Part shown: one piece after another, positions 35,764 to 44,645 of the stretch
How the letters are laid out: each line of letters begins with the position of its first letter
How positions within the stretch are numbered: the stretch's first letter is position 1
NCBI RefSeq assembly: GCF_900115395.1
Contig: NZ_FOWE01000002.1
Span: forward strand, 186,001 to 250,000
DNA: 64,000 bases
Reading direction: 5' to 3'
From: Geodermatophilus obscurus
Lineage (GTDB): Bacteria; Actinomycetota; Actinomycetes; Mycobacteriales; Geodermatophilaceae
Program-made: the position numbers and the translations under genes
The notes under the pieces: generated by a model
Told to the model about the DNA's origin: nothing
What the model saw: the letters and a program-made list of their open reading frames with translations, nothing else
The model's database searches: none

Positions 35764-35991
35764 TCAGCCCTCCCGGTCGGCGGGGGTCGCGGCGGCCAGC
35801 CGCTCGCGGGCCCGGTCCAGCCAGTGCCGGCACAGCTCGGCCAGCTGCTCGCCGCGCTCCCACAGGGTCAGCGACTCCTCCAGCGTGAGGCCGCCGGCCT
35901 CCAGCCGGCGCACGACGTCGGCCAGCTCCTCGCGCGCCTGCTCGTAGGTCTGCGTCGGCTGCTCGCGCGTCGGCTGCTCGGGACTGCTCAC
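35764..35991 (-). CDS. xseB: Exodeoxyribonuclease VII small subunit
   Basis: Small subunit of ExoVII, which degrades single-stranded DNA from both ends. The 75-residue product has the family pattern QTYEQAREELADVVRRLEAG, GLTLEESLTLWERGEQLAEL and CRHWLDRARERL. It starts with GTG and lies 76 bases behind xseA. The spacer between them is unusual (see xseA), so coupling is not by overlap. Confidence 0.95.
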   Translation of the reverse strand: MSSPEQPTREQPTQTYEQAREELADVVRRLEAGGLTLEESLTLWERGEQLAELCRHWLDRARERLAAATPADREG

Positions 35992-36067
35992 GATGTCCTC
36001 GGTTCGCTCCCGCGGAACGCTCCGCTCCTCGCTCGTTCCTCGCTGCGATGCTCACGTTCCTGTCCGC

Positions 36068-37291
36068 TCACGGCTGCCCATCCTCCCTGGCGACCCGCAC
36101 CGGAAGCCGGCCGCCCGCCACCCGCACCGACAGCCGCTCGTCGTCGGCCACCTCGGCCGGGTCGCGGACCAGCCCGCCGTCGGCCCGCTGCACCAGTGCG
36201 TAGCCGCGCTGCAGGGTCGCCTGCGGCGAGAGGGCGGCCACCCGGGCGCGGGCGTGCTCGAGGTCGCGCTCGGCGGTCTCGACCCGGTGGGTGAGGGTGC
36301 GCCGGGCCCGGTCGCGCAGCGCGGTGACGTCGTCGGCGCGGCCGTGCAGCAGGCGCTCCGGATCGGCCAGGACCGGCCGGCTGCGGACGCTCTCCAGCCA
36401 CCGCTCGGACTGCTCGATGCGCACGGTGAGCAGGTGCCGCGCGCGGGCGCGCAGCCCGTCGACCAGCCGTCGCTGCTCGCCGATCTCGGGGACCACGCGG
36501 TGGGCGGCGTCGGTGGGGGTGGCGGCGCGGACGTCGGCGACGTGGTCGACCAGGGTGGTGTCGGTCTCGTGGCCGACGGCGGTGACCACCGGCGTGCGGC
36601 AGGCGGCGACGGCGCGCACGAGGCCCTCGTCGGAGAACGGCAGCAGGTCCTCGACCGACCCGCCGCCGCGGGCGAGGACGATGACCTCCACCTCCGGGTC
36701 GCGGTCGAGCCGCTGCAGGCCGTCGATGACCGACGCCGCGGCGTTGACGCCCTGCACGAGGCTGTGGTGGACGGCGAAGCGCACCGCCGGCCAGCGGCGC
36801 CGGGCGGTGACCAGCACGTCGCGCTCGGCGGCGGAGTCCTTGCCGGTGACCAGGCCGACGACGGCGGGGGCGAAGGGCAGCGGGCGCTTGCGGGCGACGT
36901 CGAAGAGTCCCTCGGCGGCCAGCAGCCTCCGGATCCGCTCGATGCGGGCCAGCAGCTCGCCCAGGCCGACGGCGCGGATCTCCGTGGCACGCAGGGAGAA
37001 GGAGCCGCGGGCGATGTAGTAGTCGGGCCGGGCCCGCACGACGACCCGGGCGCCCTCGGTCAGCTCGAGGCCGGGCCGGTCGGCGACGTCGCGGGCGCAG
37101 GTGACCGGCACCGACAGGTCGGCGGCGGGGTCGCGCAGGGTGAGGAAGACCGTGGCCGCGCCGCTGCGCCGGTTGAGCTGGGCGACCTGGCCCTCCACCC
37201 ACACCTCGCCGAGCCGGCCGATCCACTCGGCGACCTTGCGGGCCACCGTGCGCACGGGCCACGGCGCCTCGGGGGAGGAGGGCGCGGTCAT
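36068..37291 (-). CDS. xseA: Exodeoxyribonuclease VII large subunit
   Basis: Catalytic subunit of ExoVII. The 407-residue product has an N-terminal OB-fold (VEGQVAQLNRRSGAATVFLT, LRDPAADLSVPVTCARDVAD), the catalytic core (LLAAEGLFDVARKRPLPFAP, VGLVTGKDSAAERDVLVTAR, EVEVIVLARGGGSVEDLLPF, RAVAACRTPVVTAVGHETDT) and a C-terminal coiled coil. The 76-base gap before xseB is a biased, repetitive CGCTC/TCGCT-rich stretch resembling a dispersed extragenic repeat. Confidence 0.96.
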   Translation of the reverse strand: MTAPSSPEAPWPVRTVARKVAEWIGRLGEVWVEGQVAQLNRRSGAATVFLTLRDPAADLSVPVTCARDVADRPGLELTEGARVVVRARPDYYIARGSFSLRATEIRAVGLGELLARIERIRRLLAAEGLFDVARKRPLPFAPAVVGLVTGKDSAAERDVLVTARRRWPAVRFAVHHSLVQGVNAAASVIDGLQRLDRDPEVEVIVLARGGGSVEDLLPFSDEGLVRAVAACRTPVVTAVGHETDTTLVDHVADVRAATPTDAAHRVVPEIGEQRRLVDGLRARARHLLTVRIEQSERWLESVRSRPVLADPERLLHGRADDVTALRDRARRTLTHRVETAERDLEHARARVAALSPQATLQRGYALVQRADGGLVRDPAEVADDERLSVRVAGGRLPVRVAREDGQP

Positions 37292-37319
37292 GCTCCGAGC
37301 CTGCCAGGCGCCACCGACG

Positions 37320-37361
37320 ACACCGGCCCGGGACCCCGCATCGGGGATCCCGGGCCGGTGT
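37320..37361 (-). terminator. Terminator after the lipid-droplet protein gene
   Basis: An imperfect 19-20 base stem (ACACCGGCCCGGGA on the left with its complement on the right, one bulged T) lies ten bases beyond the stop of the following minus-strand gene. Confidence 0.75.
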
Positions 37362-37370
37362 GGCGGCGTC

Positions 37371-39008
37371 CTACTGGCCGCGCGGCTGCAAGGGGCTGTT
37401 GTCGGCGGCCTGCTGCTCGAGCTTCTCCAGCCGGTTGCGCAGCATCGTCACGAACGGCGCCCGCGCACGGGTGGCCTCCTCGTAGGCGAGCAGGTCGGAC
37501 ACCGTGGCCAGCTGGTAGCCCCGCAGCCGCCCGCGCAGCTGGGCGACGCTGAAGGAGTCGTAGCCCTCCACCGGCGCGGCGCCGGCCGCCTGGGAGCCCG
37601 ACAGGTCGCTGCCGCCCTCCGGGTCGTCGGTCGGTGCCGCGGACTCCCCGCCGACGGCGTCGACGGCCGCCCCCTCGGCGATCGCGGCGTCGTCCTCGGC
37701 CGTGTCGGTGTCGCCGACGTCGGTGCGCACGCCGGTGGCCGCGGCGACGGGGGTGCCGCCCTCGTCGATGACCTCCGCAGGGGCCTCCGTGGTGGCCTCC
37801 GTGCTGAGCGCGTCGGCGGCCGGCTCGGGCTCGACGGTGTCGGTGGCCGCCCCGCTGTCCTCGCCGGGCCCGGCCTCGGTGCCCATCTCCTCGTCGACGC
37901 GCACGTGCTCGTCGGTGACGACGTCGGAGTCGGGGGCGCCGCCGGCCTCCGCACCCGTGTCACCGGCCGTGTCACCGCCCGTGTCACCGGTCTCCGGGGC
38001 GACGACGCCCTCGTCGGTGACGGTGCCCTCGACCGTGGTGACCTGGCCGTCGGGCGTGATGACGTCGACCTCGGTGGCGGCGTCCTCGGCCGCCGACGCG
38101 TCGGCCTCGGCGTCCTCGCCGAGGACGCCGGCGTCGGGCGGGGTCGCGGTGCCGGCCGTGGCGTCACCGGTGGCATCGCCGGCGGCCTCGTCGGCCAGGC
38201 CGATGTCGGTGTCGGGGGTGCCGGAGTCAGCGGCGTCGGGCGTCGTCGTGTCGTCGCTGCCCACGTCGGGCGCGCCGGCGAGCTCGCCGACGGGGGAGCC
38301 GCCCGGGTCGCTGGCCGCCGGGGCGTCGTCCGGGGTGCCCGCCGCCGGCGTGGCGTCGGTGCCCTCGGCCTCCAGCAGCGCGCTCTCCAGCGCGTCCTCG
38401 GCGGTCAGCGCGGAGTCGGCGGCGCCGAGCGCCGCCTCGGCCTCCTGGGCGCCCAGGACCTGGTCGTTGACGTCCTCGACGGCGGCGACGACCGCGGCCG
38501 GCGCCGGGTCCTGCGGCAGGCCGGCGAGCTCGTCGTCCACCAGTCCGGCCGCGTCGGTGTCGACGTCGACCTCCATGACGTCGACCTCGGTGAGCCCCGC
38601 CGTGTCCTCGACCGCGGCCGCGACGGCGTCGGCGGCCGGGTCGGTGGGCAGCTCGGCGACCTCCTCGTCGGAGATGCCGATCGAGTCGACGTCGGGTGCG
38701 CGGTCGAACGCGGAGTCACGCAGCACGTCGATCGGCTGGGCGACGAGCCCGACGGCGGGCACCTCCTCGTCGTCGTCGAAGGTGGCCAGGCCCGGCTCGC
38801 GGTCACCGCGCAGCCCGGTGAGCACCTCGTCGCCGCGGGCCACCAGCCCCGACCAGTGCTGCTGCAGCTTCATGGCCGTCTGGAGCGCGATGCCGACGAG
38901 GCGCACCGGGAGGCCGGGCAGCGTCTCGGGGAGGCGACGGGCCTCGTCGAGGACGGTGGCGGCCAGTCCGACGTAGGCGCGGACCGGCTCGGGGATCTCA
39001 CGGGACAT
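37371..39008 (-). CDS. Lipid droplet-associated protein with long acidic repeat region
   Basis: 545 residues. The N-terminal 45 residues ([40 protein letters not shown]) match an amphipathic lipid-droplet-associated protein of actinobacteria. The middle 400 residues are extremely acidic, Asp/Thr/Val/Ala-rich and disordered, with DADT and TGDT-type repeats. The C-terminus has a conserved helical segment ([47 protein letters not shown]) found in related proteins. The ATG at 39008 is chosen over an upstream one that lacks family sequence. Confidence 0.8.
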   Translation of the reverse strand: MSREIPEPVRAYVGLAATVLDEARRLPETLPGLPVRLVGIALQTAMKLQQHWSGLVARGDEVLTGLRGDREPGLATFDDDEEVPAVGLVAQPIDVLRDSAFDRAPDVDSIGISDEEVAELPTDPAADAVAAAVEDTAGLTEVDVMEVDVDTDAAGLVDDELAGLPQDPAPAAVVAAVEDVNDQVLGAQEAEAALGAADSALTAEDALESALLEAEGTDATPAAGTPDDAPAASDPGGSPVGELAGAPDVGSDDTTTPDAADSGTPDTDIGLADEAAGDATGDATAGTATPPDAGVLGEDAEADASAAEDAATEVDVITPDGQVTTVEGTVTDEGVVAPETGDTGGDTAGDTGAEAGGAPDSDVVTDEHVRVDEEMGTEAGPGEDSGAATDTVEPEPAADALSTEATTEAPAEVIDEGGTPVAAATGVRTDVGDTDTAEDDAAIAEGAAVDAVGGESAAPTDDPEGGSDLSGSQAAGAAPVEGYDSFSVAQLRGRLRGYQLATVSDLLAYEEATRARAPFVTMLRNRLEKLEQQAADNSPLQPRGQ

Positions 39009-39187
39009 GCTCCCCAGACTGCCGCAGGCCGCCTGTGTCGGCAGCACGGCCCCGGCTGCGGCCACCCGGTCGGGCGGGGCTGCTCCCCCCGGTGTGTCGG
39101 AAGTCTCCATGCGCAGGGCCCTGCCGGGTCCCGCCGGAGGCGCGTGGACGCCGGGGGTGCGGCCGGGGTGCTCCTACCATGGGAGGC

Positions 39188-40156
39188 ATGGCTGATCAGC
39201 GCGGACGGGTCCTGCTGGCCGATCCCCGGGGCTACTGCGCCGGCGTCGACCGGGCGGTGGTCGCCGTCGAGCGGGCGCTGGAGATCCACGGCGCCCCGGT
39301 GTACGTCCGCAAGCAGATCGTCCACAACAAGCACGTCGTCGCGACCCTCGAGCGGCGCGGCGCGGTCTTCGTCGACGAGACCGACGAGGTGCCCGAGGGC
39401 TCGGTCGTCGTCTTCAGCGCGCACGGCGTCTCGCCGGCCGTCCACGAGGAGGCCGCCGCCCGGCAGCTGCGCACGATCGACGCCACCTGCCCGCTGGTGA
39501 CCAAGGTCCACCAGGAGGCCAAGCGGTTCGCGCGCGACGACTACGACATCCTGCTCATCGGCCACCGCGGCCACGAGGAGGTCGAGGGCACCTCGGGTGA
39601 GGCGCCGTCGCACATCCAGCTCGTCGACGGCCCTGACGACGTCGCCTCCGTGCAGGTGCGCGACCCCGAGCGGGTGGTGTGGCTGTCGCAGACGACGCTG
39701 TCGGTCGACGAGACGCTCGCGACGGTCGACCAGCTCAGGAACCGGTTCCCCGGGCTGCAGTCCCCGCCCAGCGACGACATCTGCTACGCCACCCAGAACC
39801 GGCAGCAGGCGGTCAAGCAGATGGCGCCGGCGTGCGACCTGGTGATCGTCGTCGGGTCGACCAACTCGTCGAACTCCGTCCGGCTGGTCGAGGTGGCCCT
39901 GGAGGCCGGTGCCCGCGCCTCGCACCTGGTCGACTACGCCGCCGAGATCGACCCGGCCTGGCTGGAGGGCGTGTCCACGGTCGGCGTCACCAGCGGCGCG
40001 TCGGTGCCCGAGGTGCTGGTGAGCGAGGTCCTCGACTGGCTGGGCGAGCGCGGCTACGCCGACGTCGAGACGGTCAAGGCCGCCGAGGAGCGGCTGGTGT
40101 TCGCGCTGCCGCACGAGCTGCGGCGCGCCGAGAAGGCCGCCCGGCCCACCTCCTGA
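39188..40156 (+). CDS. ispH: 4-hydroxy-3-methylbut-2-enyl diphosphate reductase IspH
   Basis: Last step of the MEP isoprenoid pathway; makes IPP and DMAPP. The 322-residue product has the three iron-sulfur cysteines (Cys17 in [10 protein letters not shown], Cys101 in [11 protein letters not shown], Cys199 in DDICYATQ), the catalytic Glu131 ([10 protein letters not shown]) and [11 protein letters not shown]. An ATG three codons upstream (39179) is an alternative start. It is followed by a 36-base palindromic terminator. Confidence 0.97.
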   Translation: MADQRGRVLLADPRGYCAGVDRAVVAVERALEIHGAPVYVRKQIVHNKHVVATLERRGAVFVDETDEVPEGSVVVFSAHGVSPAVHEEAAARQLRTIDATCPLVTKVHQEAKRFARDDYDILLIGHRGHEEVEGTSGEAPSHIQLVDGPDDVASVQVRDPERVVWLSQTTLSVDETLATVDQLRNRFPGLQSPPSDDICYATQNRQQAVKQMAPACDLVIVVGSTNSSNSVRLVEVALEAGARASHLVDYAAEIDPAWLEGVSTVGVTSGASVPEVLVSEVLDWLGERGYADVETVKAAEERLVFALPHELRRAEKAARPTS

Positions 40157-40180
40157 CGGAGGACCTCCCCACCCCACACG

Positions 40181-40216
40181 AGCAGGGCCCCCTCCCGATC
40201 GGGAGGGGGCCCTGCT
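40181..40216. terminator. Bidirectional terminator after ispH
   Basis: A perfect 36-base palindrome (18 bases each side) between the convergent ispH and DUF6542 genes. It contains GGGCCCCCTCCC on one arm. Confidence 0.85.
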
Positions 40217-40237
40217 GCGTGCCGGGGTGGTCCTTCC

Positions 40238-41011
40238 TCAGCGGCGGGCGGCCCAGCGGACGATCGCGACCACGGCCGCGACCACGGTGGCGACGGCCAT
40301 GGTGGGGAAGCCGCGGATGAGGATCGTGGCGAGCGTCGGGAGGTTGAAGCTCGCCGACGGCGCCAGGCCGATGTTCACCACGCCGACCAGCACGAAGACC
40401 AGCGGCGGGGCGACGACGAGGCTCAGCAGGTCGCGCTTGCGCACCAGCAGCGTGCCCACCGCGGACGCGGCGACCAGCGTGACCAGGGTCAGCGTGCCGA
40501 GGCCGATGCCCAGGAACGAGTCGACGGCACCGCCGGCCAGCGTGATGACGAAGACACCGAGGACGGCGAGGCTGCCGCGCAGACCGGTGCCGCGGTCCTC
40601 GGCGGGCGCACCGCGGTCCGGGGCGCGGTGGGCATCGGGGGCCGGCGGGCGGTCGGCGGCTCGGCTGCGGCGGACCGGCGCCTCGGGGGCGCCGCGCTCG
40701 GACAGCGGGTGCACGCCGGGGTAGGGGGTGCGCTGCTGCGGCCGGGCCGCCGGCGGGCGGGAGTCGGCGACGGGGCGGCCGTTGCCCATGCTCGTGCCGT
40801 GCCCCGGCGCGCTGCGGCGCTCGGGACCGGGACCCGCGGGGCGGCCACGCGGCGGAGGCGGCGGCACGGGCGGCAGCGACATGCGCGCGGCCCGGGCCGG
40901 CGTCGCGTCGTGCCGCGGCAGGTCCCGGCGTGGCACCTGCGGACCGGCGAGGGGCCGCCCGCCGCCGGCGCTGCTGTCGCGCCAGGTGTCGGCTGCACTC
41001 GCCGAGGCCAT
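40238..41011 (-). CDS. DUF6542 membrane protein
   Basis: 257-residue protein. The first 135 residues are a Pro/Arg-rich, disordered tail (SLPPVPPPPPRGRPAGPGPE). The last 110 carry four hydrophobic segments (LRGSLAVLGVFVITLAGGAV, DSFLGIGLGTLTLVTLVAAS, LLSLVVAPPLVFVLVGVVNI, FPTMAVATVVAAVVAIVRWA), fitting the actinobacterial DUF6542 family. The ATG at 41011 follows GGGGAGG. Function unknown. Confidence 0.85.
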   Translation of the reverse strand: MASASAADTWRDSSAGGGRPLAGPQVPRRDLPRHDATPARAARMSLPPVPPPPPRGRPAGPGPERRSAPGHGTSMGNGRPVADSRPPAARPQQRTPYPGVHPLSERGAPEAPVRRSRAADRPPAPDAHRAPDRGAPAEDRGTGLRGSLAVLGVFVITLAGGAVDSFLGIGLGTLTLVTLVAASAVGTLLVRKRDLLSLVVAPPLVFVLVGVVNIGLAPSASFNLPTLATILIRGFPTMAVATVVAAVVAIVRWAARR

Positions 41012-41232
41012 GGCCACCTCCCCGTTTCGCCCGGCCTGTCCCAGCCGGGCCGGTGTCGGACTCCACCGTAGCGACGGGAGGACGTCCGGCGGGGCACCTC
41101 GTGGTGTCGGGATGCGACACGTCGCCGCCGCGGTTTGGCAAGTCTCGGTGAGCGGCGGGGTGGGTGTGACGGAGGGGTCCAGCGCGACCGGCGGGACGAG
41201 CCGGCGGCACCGCCGCGCCGGGGGTGCCCGGG

Positions 41233-42393
41233 TCAGCCGCCGTCGGTGAGCCGCCAGCGCACCGGGGCGTCCTCGTGCACGGGGACCTCGCGCAGGGGGA
41301 CCTCGCGCACGGGGACCTCGGGGAGCGGGACGGCGGGCAGCGGGACGGCGTCCGCGTCGTCGTCGTCGACGGCCGGCCGGAGCTGGCGGACCACCGCCTC
41401 GACCTCGGGCGGCGAGGGCACGGCGGTCTCGGCCACGCCGAGGTCGTCGAAGCGGCGGGCGGCGGCCAGGACGGAGCGCTCGTAGGAGCCGACCGTCTCG
41501 TTGTAGCGGGTCAGCGCGGTGCCCAGCGCGGAGCCCAGGCGGGTGAGGTGCCCCGACAGCGTGGTGAGCCGGGCGTGCAGCCGGCGGCCGACCTCGATGA
41601 CCTGGTCGGCGTCGCGCGCCAGCCGCTCCTGGCGCCAGGAGTGGGCCACGGTGCGCAGCAGGGCGAGCAGCGTGCTGGGGGTGGCGATGACGACGTCGCG
41701 GGCGAAGCCGTGCTCCAGGAGCGCGGGCTCGGCCTCCAGCGCGGTGGTGAGGAAGCCGTCGGAGGGGACGAAGAGCACGGTGAACGGGGCCGCCGGGCGG
41801 AACGCCGTGGGGTAGCGGCGGGCGGCCAGCTGGTCGACGTGGGTGCGCAGCTGCCGGGCGTGCGCGGCCACCCGCTGCACGCGGACGGCCTCGTCGGTGG
41901 CCTGCACGGCCTCGATGTAGCCGGTGAAGGGCACCTTCGCGTCGACGACGACCTGCCGGCCGTCGGCGAGGGTGACCACGAGGTCGGGCCGGACGCCGGC
42001 GCCCTCGTCGTTGACCGACGACGGCTGCTCGACGAAGTCGCAGTGCTCGAGCAGGCCCGCCACCTCGACCACCCGGCGCAGCTGCACCTCCCCCCAGCGG
42101 CCGCGCACGTGCGGGGTGCGCAGCGCCGTCACCAGCGCCGCGGTCTCCTGGCGCAGCAACGCGCTGGTCTGCCCGACGGTGCCCATCTGCTCGCGCAGCT
42201 CGCCGTGGGCGGTGGCGCGGTCGCGCTCGATTCCGGCCAGCAGCCGGTGCAGGTGGTCCAGCGACTCGTGCACCGGCTCGAGGGCGTCGTCGGCCGGGCG
42301 GCGGCGCGACGTCAGCGCCACCACGCCGAGGGTGACGGCCACCCCCAGCAGCGCGCCGACGAGCAGGCCGAGGAGCAGGGAGGCGGCGTCCAC
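41233..42393 (-). CDS. rmuC: DNA recombination protein RmuC
   Basis: RmuC limits DNA inversions, probably as a nuclease of the PD-(D/E)XK-like type. The 386-residue product has an N-terminal membrane helix (SLLLGLLVGALLGVAVTLGV), a coiled region, and the RmuC core (HVRGRWGEVQLRRVVEVAGL, VVTLADGRQVVVDAKVPFTG, YIEAV, PSTLLALLRTVAHSWRQERL). C-terminal 45 residues are a variable Pro/Val-rich tail with VPLPEVPVREVPLREV repeats. It starts with GTG. Confidence 0.95.
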   Translation of the reverse strand: MDAASLLLGLLVGALLGVAVTLGVVALTSRRRPADDALEPVHESLDHLHRLLAGIERDRATAHGELREQMGTVGQTSALLRQETAALVTALRTPHVRGRWGEVQLRRVVEVAGLLEHCDFVEQPSSVNDEGAGVRPDLVVTLADGRQVVVDAKVPFTGYIEAVQATDEAVRVQRVAAHARQLRTHVDQLAARRYPTAFRPAAPFTVLFVPSDGFLTTALEAEPALLEHGFARDVVIATPSTLLALLRTVAHSWRQERLARDADQVIEVGRRLHARLTTLSGHLTRLGSALGTALTRYNETVGSYERSVLAAARRFDDLGVAETAVPSPPEVEAVVRQLRPAVDDDDADAVPLPAVPLPEVPVREVPLREVPVHEDAPVRWRLTDGG

Positions 42394-42436
42394 GCCAGCA
42401 GCGTGCCGGACGGGACCGACATCTCCCAGGAGGCGC

Positions 42437-42497
42437 AGGCATGGGAAGCGATACCCACGTCCCGGCTCCCGGGACGTGGGTATCGCTTCCTATGCCT
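42437..42497. terminator. 29-base stem terminator after the alkylation repair operon
   Basis: Arms 42437-42465 and 42469-42497 pair over 29 bases with a single G-U wobble and a three-base loop. The ogt stop codon (42490-42492) is inside the right arm. One of the longest hairpins in the window. Confidence 0.85.
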
Positions 42498-43026
42498 CGA
42501 CGGGGACGGCGGCGTGCTCCGCCTCGTGGTCGAGCAGCCAGCGCTTGACCGGCGTGCCCCAGCGGAACCCGCCGAGGCCGCCGTCGGAGCCGAGGACCCG
42601 GTGGCAGGGCACGAACAGCGCGGCGGCGTTGCGGGCGCAGGCGTTGGCCGCCGCGCGCACCGCCGCGGGCCGGCCGCAGCGGACGGCGAAGGCGGCGTAG
42701 GTGTCCGGCTGCCCGGCGGGCACGGTGCGCAGCACGTCCCACGCGTCCTCGAGGAAGGGCCCCGACCGCTGCCGCACCGGGACGGCGTCGATCGCGCCGA
42801 GGTCGCCCGCGGCGTGCGCCTCGACGGCGTCGAGCACCGGCAGGTGCTCCGCCCGCTCGACCCAGGTCGGGCGCAGCGAGCGGTGGACGACGGGCAGCAG
42901 GTCGGCGACGTCGCCGGTCCACCCGGCGGCCAGGACGACGTCGCCGCCGTCGGGGCCCGGGGTGACGACGACGGTGAACGGGCCGGGCGGTGTCGCGACG
43001 GTGGCGAAGCGGGCGGACGTGGTCAT
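42490..43026 (-). CDS. ogt: Methylated-DNA--[protein]-cysteine S-methyltransferase
   Basis: Suicide repair of O6-methylguanine. The 178-residue product has the active-site PCHRVLGSDGG motif with the acceptor cysteine, preceded by AAANACARNAAALFV. It lacks the Ada regulatory part, which is in the adjacent gene. The ATG overlaps the ada-alkA stop by four bases, so both are translated from one transcript. Gene symbol could also be given as adaB. Confidence 0.94.
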   Translation of the reverse strand: MTTSARFATVATPPGPFTVVVTPGPDGGDVVLAAGWTGDVADLLPVVHRSLRPTWVERAEHLPVLDAVEAHAAGDLGAIDAVPVRQRSGPFLEDAWDVLRTVPAGQPDTYAAFAVRCGRPAAVRAAANACARNAAALFVPCHRVLGSDGGLGGFRWGTPVKRWLLDHEAEHAAVPVEA

Positions 43027-44531
43027 GACGCACTCCGATCGGAGGGAGGGGCGGGGGGTCGGGTGAACAGGGAGGGCGCGGCCAGCGACCACAGGTGCAT
43101 CACGGCGTAGGAGCGCCACGGCCGCCAGCGGGTGGCGGCGTCGGCGTCGGAGCTGCCCAGGGCCGCCAGCGAGCGCCGCAGCGCGAGGTCGCCGGGCAGC
43201 CAGACGTCGGGGTCGCCGAGGCCGCGCATGGCCACGAGCGCCGCCGTCCACGGCCCGATGCCCGGCAGGGCGAGCAGGTCGCGGACCGCCTCGTCGCGGT
43301 CGCAGCCGGGGTCGAGCGCCACGCGCCCGTCGGCCAGCGCGGCGGCCACCCCGGTGAGCGTGCGGCGGCGGGCGCCGGTGAGGCCGACGGCGGACAGGTC
43401 GGCGGCGGCGAGCGCCTCAGGCCGCGGGAAGGCGTGCGTGAGGCTGCCGACCGGCTCGGCCAGCGGCGTGCCGGCCAGCGCCACCACCCGGGCGGTGAGC
43501 GTGCGCGCGCCGGCCACCGACACCTGCTGGCCCAGCACCGCGCGCGCCGCCGTCTCCGGGGCGTCGGGGGAGGCCGGCACGCGGCGGCCGGGCGCGCCGG
43601 CGACCAGCGGGGCCAGGGCGGGGTCGGCGCCGAGGACGTCGTCGACGGCGGCGGGGTCGGCGTCGAGGTCGAGCAGCCGCCGGCACCGGGGGACCGCGGC
43701 GCGCAGGTCGCGCAGGTCGGCCAGCAGCAGCCGCGCGGTGACGGCCGGGCCGCCGTCGGGGGCGGGGGAGAGCCGGACGACGGCGGGGCCGCCGGGCAGG
43801 TCGAGGACGCGGGAGAACGTCGTCCCGTCCCACTCCTCCAGGCCGGGGACGGCGTGGGCGCCGAGGAAGAGCAGCACCTCACCGGCGTCGAACGGCGCCC
43901 GGGCGGCCAGCCGGAGGGTCAGCCAGCCCGGGGTGCCGCCGCCGCGCGTGGCGGGCCGGCGGCTGCGCAGCTCGCTGGGGGTGCAGGCGAAGACCTCGCG
44001 GACGGTGTCGTTGAACTGCCGGATGCTGGCGAACCCGGCGGCGAAGGCGACGTCGGCCATCGGCAGGTCGGTGGTCTCGACGAGGACCCGGGCGGTCTGC
44101 GCGCGCTGGGCGCGGGCCACGGCGAGCGGGCCGACGCCGAGCTCGCCGACCAGCAGCCGGTGCACCTGGCGCTCGGAGTAGCCCAGCCGCGCGGCCAGGC
44201 CGGGGACGCCGGCGCGCTCGACCTCGCCGTCGGCGATCAGCCGCATGGCCCGGGCGACGACGTCGGCGCGGACGTCCCACTCCGGCGACCCGGGGACGGC
44301 GTCGGGGCGGCAGCGCCGGCAGGCCCGGAAGCCCGCGGACTGGGCGCCGGCCGCGGTGCCGAAGAAGGTCACGTTGGCCGCGGCGGGGGTGCGCGCCGGG
44401 CAGGAGGGCCGGCAGTAGATGCCGGTGGTGCGCACCGCCGTGAAGAACCAGCCGTCGAAACGCGCGTCCCGGCTGGCGACCGCGCGGTAGCAGCGCTCGG
44501 CGTCGAGGGAGGTGGTCACGGCACCGAGCAT
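43023..44531 (-). CDS. alkA: Ada regulatory domain fused to AlkA glycosylase
   Basis: 502-residue fusion. Residues 1-80 form the Ada Zn-binding methyl-acceptor domain (GWFFTAVRTTGIYCRPSCPA, GFRACRRCRPD). Residues 90-190 are an AraC-type DNA-binding domain (PMADVAFAAGFASIRQFNDT). Residues 200-490 are a 3-methyladenine glycosylase II with HhH and catalytic Asp (LPGIGPWTAALVAMRGLGDP, DVWLPGDLALRRSL). The Ada cysteine can sense methyl phosphotriesters and activate the operon. Start at ATG 44531 or GTG 44519; neither has a clear ribosome site. Confidence 0.94.
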   Translation of the reverse strand: MLGAVTTSLDAERCYRAVASRDARFDGWFFTAVRTTGIYCRPSCPARTPAAANVTFFGTAAGAQSAGFRACRRCRPDAVPGSPEWDVRADVVARAMRLIADGEVERAGVPGLAARLGYSERQVHRLLVGELGVGPLAVARAQRAQTARVLVETTDLPMADVAFAAGFASIRQFNDTVREVFACTPSELRSRRPATRGGGTPGWLTLRLAARAPFDAGEVLLFLGAHAVPGLEEWDGTTFSRVLDLPGGPAVVRLSPAPDGGPAVTARLLLADLRDLRAAVPRCRRLLDLDADPAAVDDVLGADPALAPLVAGAPGRRVPASPDAPETAARAVLGQQVSVAGARTLTARVVALAGTPLAEPVGSLTHAFPRPEALAAADLSAVGLTGARRRTLTGVAAALADGRVALDPGCDRDEAVRDLLALPGIGPWTAALVAMRGLGDPDVWLPGDLALRRSLAALGSSDADAATRWRPWRSYAVMHLWSLAAPSLFTRPPAPPSDRSAS

Positions 44532-44645
44532 GGCACCGCGCGGGGACGGCGACCGGCGGGAATCGGACGCGGCCGTGGGCAGTCGTCGGTACCGGCCGTC
44601 AGACTGCGACCACTGTCGGTACCACGCCGTTCACCAGGGGGAACC

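Noticed and set aside
36052-37262. Alternative frames antisense or overlapping to xseA
   Set aside because: Pro/Arg/Ser-only composition and complete overlap with ExoVII large subunit.
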